Shown piece after piece: positions 13,111 through 13,826 of a stretch of DNA of 13,826 bases (its first letter is position 1; the number at the start of each line of letters is the position of its first letter). Origin of the DNA: an uncultured Collinsella sp. (GTDB lineage: Bacteria; Actinomycetota; Coriobacteriia; Coriobacteriales; Coriobacteriaceae). Location of the stretch: contig CAUEQX010000040.1 in NCBI GenBank assembly GCA_959020035.1, positions 1 to 13,826 of the forward strand, read 5' to 3'. Made by a program: the position numbers and the translations under genes. The notes beneath the pieces were generated by a model, which had not been told where the DNA came from, did no database searches, and was given only the letters and a program-made list of their open reading frames with translations.

Positions 13111-13140
13111 AAAGAAAGGTCCCATCGGGGGCCCTTTTTT
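13111..13140 (+). terminator. Terminator after the Ser element
   Basis: A G-C-rich hairpin around AAAGGTCCCATC is followed by GGGGGCCCTTTTTT. It is similar but not identical to the first tRNA-Ser terminator. Confidence 0.75.
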
Positions 13141-13156
13141 ATTATCGAGAAAGGGC

Positions 13157-13173
13157 GCTGGGGATTCGAACCC
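13157..13173 (+). repeat. Second inverted T-arm of tRNA-Ser
   Basis: GCTGGGGATTCGAACCC is again an exact reverse complement of the tRNA-Ser T-arm region, in the same position relative to the preceding terminator as the start of the Ser element. No core follows; the dacA terminator begins three bases later. It looks like the rudiment of a second unit. Confidence 0.8.
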
Positions 13174-13175
13174 TC

Positions 13176-13209
13176 AAAAAAAGGAGGCATCCTTTCGGAC
13201 GCCTCCTTT
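13176..13209 (-). terminator. Terminator of the minus-strand carboxypeptidase gene
   Basis: On the minus strand AAAGGAGGCGTCC pairs with GGATGCCTCCTTT, allowing one G-U, around a GAAA loop and runs into TTTTTTT. It lies 24 bp past the stop. Confidence 0.9.
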
Positions 13210-13233
13210 CAGTGGGCTTATTATTCTTGCGCC

Positions 13234-13826
13234 CTACACCTCGGGCGCCTTGGCGACGGTCTCGCTTTCTGCTGTGAGCGGGCGGTTGTCGATGCGACGG
13301 CCCAAGCGATCGAGCTTCACAAGGAGCCATTCAATGGGATTCGGCCCTGCGCCTTCCTCGTCGGCAACTAGGTCCATGACGGCGATCTTGGTGCCGTCCT
13401 GCTTGAGCGTGACGCTACCCACCTTGTCGCCCACATGCACCGTGCCCGAAAGATCGTCGTAGCTAATCTTTTCGGTCACCTTGCCGGCAAGGGAAAACAC
13501 GGTCGCTTGCGCCGTGGGATCGGCGAGTGTGGCGTCGATCGTCTTATCCGTCCAGTCGGTTTGGCCAATGCGCGCCATAAGCGGGTTGCCGTTGGCGGTC
13601 TTTTCCTGCGTGTTGGCGATTGCGACCGTCACCTTGTGACCGTAGTACCAATTGGCAAGGGCGGCGGTATCGGTAAAGCGCTGGTCGGTGGTGGTGGAGT
13701 TCAAAATAACGGTGTAGATCTCGTCGCCGTCGCGGTTGTAGGCGCTCGTAAAGCAATAGCCCGCGTCGTCGGTGGTGCCGGTCTTGCCGCCGATGTTGCC
13801 ATCTTGGCCCAGCAAATAGTTATGCG
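13234..13826 (-). CDS. D-alanyl-D-alanine carboxypeptidase (PBP5/DacA type), C-terminal part
   Basis: This low-molecular-mass penicillin-binding protein trims the terminal D-Ala from peptidoglycan stem peptides at the outer face of the membrane. The visible 196 residues start inside the catalytic domain with HNYLLGQDGNIGGKTGTTDD. KTG is the third active-site motif of this serine-peptidase family, and the spacing from NxLL to KTG is typical. The SxxK and SxN motifs must lie beyond the window edge. After the catalytic domain comes a beta-rich region resembling the PBP5 C-terminal domain (LSGTVHVGDKVGSVTLKQDG). The end (NPIEWLLVKLDRLGRRIDNRP) could be an amphipathic anchoring helix. The TTG near the edge is not a start; the frame continues upstream. 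A strong terminator follows the gene. Confidence 0.9.
   Translation of the reverse strand, partial: HNYLLGQDGNIGGKTGTTDDAGYCFTSAYNRDGDEIYTVILNSTTTDQRFTDTAALANWYYGHKVTVAIANTQEKTANGNPLMARIGQTDWTDKTIDATLADPTAQATVFSLAGKVTEKISYDDLSGTVHVGDKVGSVTLKQDGTKIAVMDLVADEEGAGPNPIEWLLVKLDRLGRRIDNRPLTAESETVAKAPEV

Noticed and set aside
12960..13175. A tRNA pseudogene on the minus strand, because the inverted T-arm reads as a normal T-arm there
   Set aside because: No matching D-arm, anticodon arm or acceptor stem is found at the right distances. The sequence is fully explained as the reverse complement of the neighbouring tRNA's T-arm.

Overview
The window looks like a chromosomal segment of a high-GC Coriobacteriia actinobacterium, probably close to Collinsella. 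I infer this from base composition, gene order and recognisable housekeeping proteins; I could not run a taxonomic search. Most of it is ordinary translation and housekeeping sequence. The unusual content is between genes, beside the tRNAs.

Layout. Positions 1-4155, plus strand: the end of rsmI (16S rRNA 2'-O-methyltransferase), metG (Met-tRNA synthetase), a terminator, then rsmA (16S rRNA dimethyladenosine transferase) overlapping a TatD-family hydrolase gene. Positions 4159-4516: tRNA-Leu(CAG) with its promoter and terminator, followed by a structured element and a second copy of the tRNA 3' end and terminator. Positions 4574-6833: a membrane-anchored SPFH/band-7 protein, rlmH (23S rRNA methyltransferase) and proC (pyrroline-5-carboxylate reductase). 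Positions 6834-6992: a 159-bp inverted-repeat element exactly between the stop codons of proC and a convergent gene for a 57-residue membrane protein. A palindrome-rich divergent promoter region leads to serS (7276-8559). A 125-residue protein of unknown function follows, behind a possible LexA (SOS) box. Positions 9147-10160 hold three identical tRNA-Arg(ACG) genes, each with its own promoter and terminator. Positions 10284-12725 encode an 813-residue protein of unknown function with TPR-like helices near the C terminus. tRNA-Ser(GCT) and its element follow, and the window ends in the 3' part of a minus-strand D-alanyl-D-alanine carboxypeptidase gene.

Most unusual observation. Four of the five tRNA genes (Leu, Arg-2, Arg-3, Ser) are followed by the same composite unit: tRNA, terminator, an exact reverse complement of that tRNA's own T-arm, a core of about 100 bp that folds into five hairpins, a second copy of that tRNA's own 3' end including CCA, and a second terminator. 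The spacing between true and copied tRNA 3' ends is 189 bp for Leu and 190 bp for the two Arg genes and Ser, although the Ser core has diverged strongly. Several helices show compensatory changes, and G-U pairs fit a plus-strand RNA. Arg-1 has only the start of the unit, and a second inverted T-arm follows the Ser unit. This could be a family of small mobile elements that target tRNA T-arms, or a structured RNA tied to tRNA genes. I do not recognise it as a described family.

The remaining genes serve translation (MetRS, SerRS, five tRNAs), ribosome modification (RsmI, RsmA, RlmH), proline synthesis (ProC) and the cell envelope (SPFH protein, carboxypeptidase). They look like several short transcription units rather than one operon.
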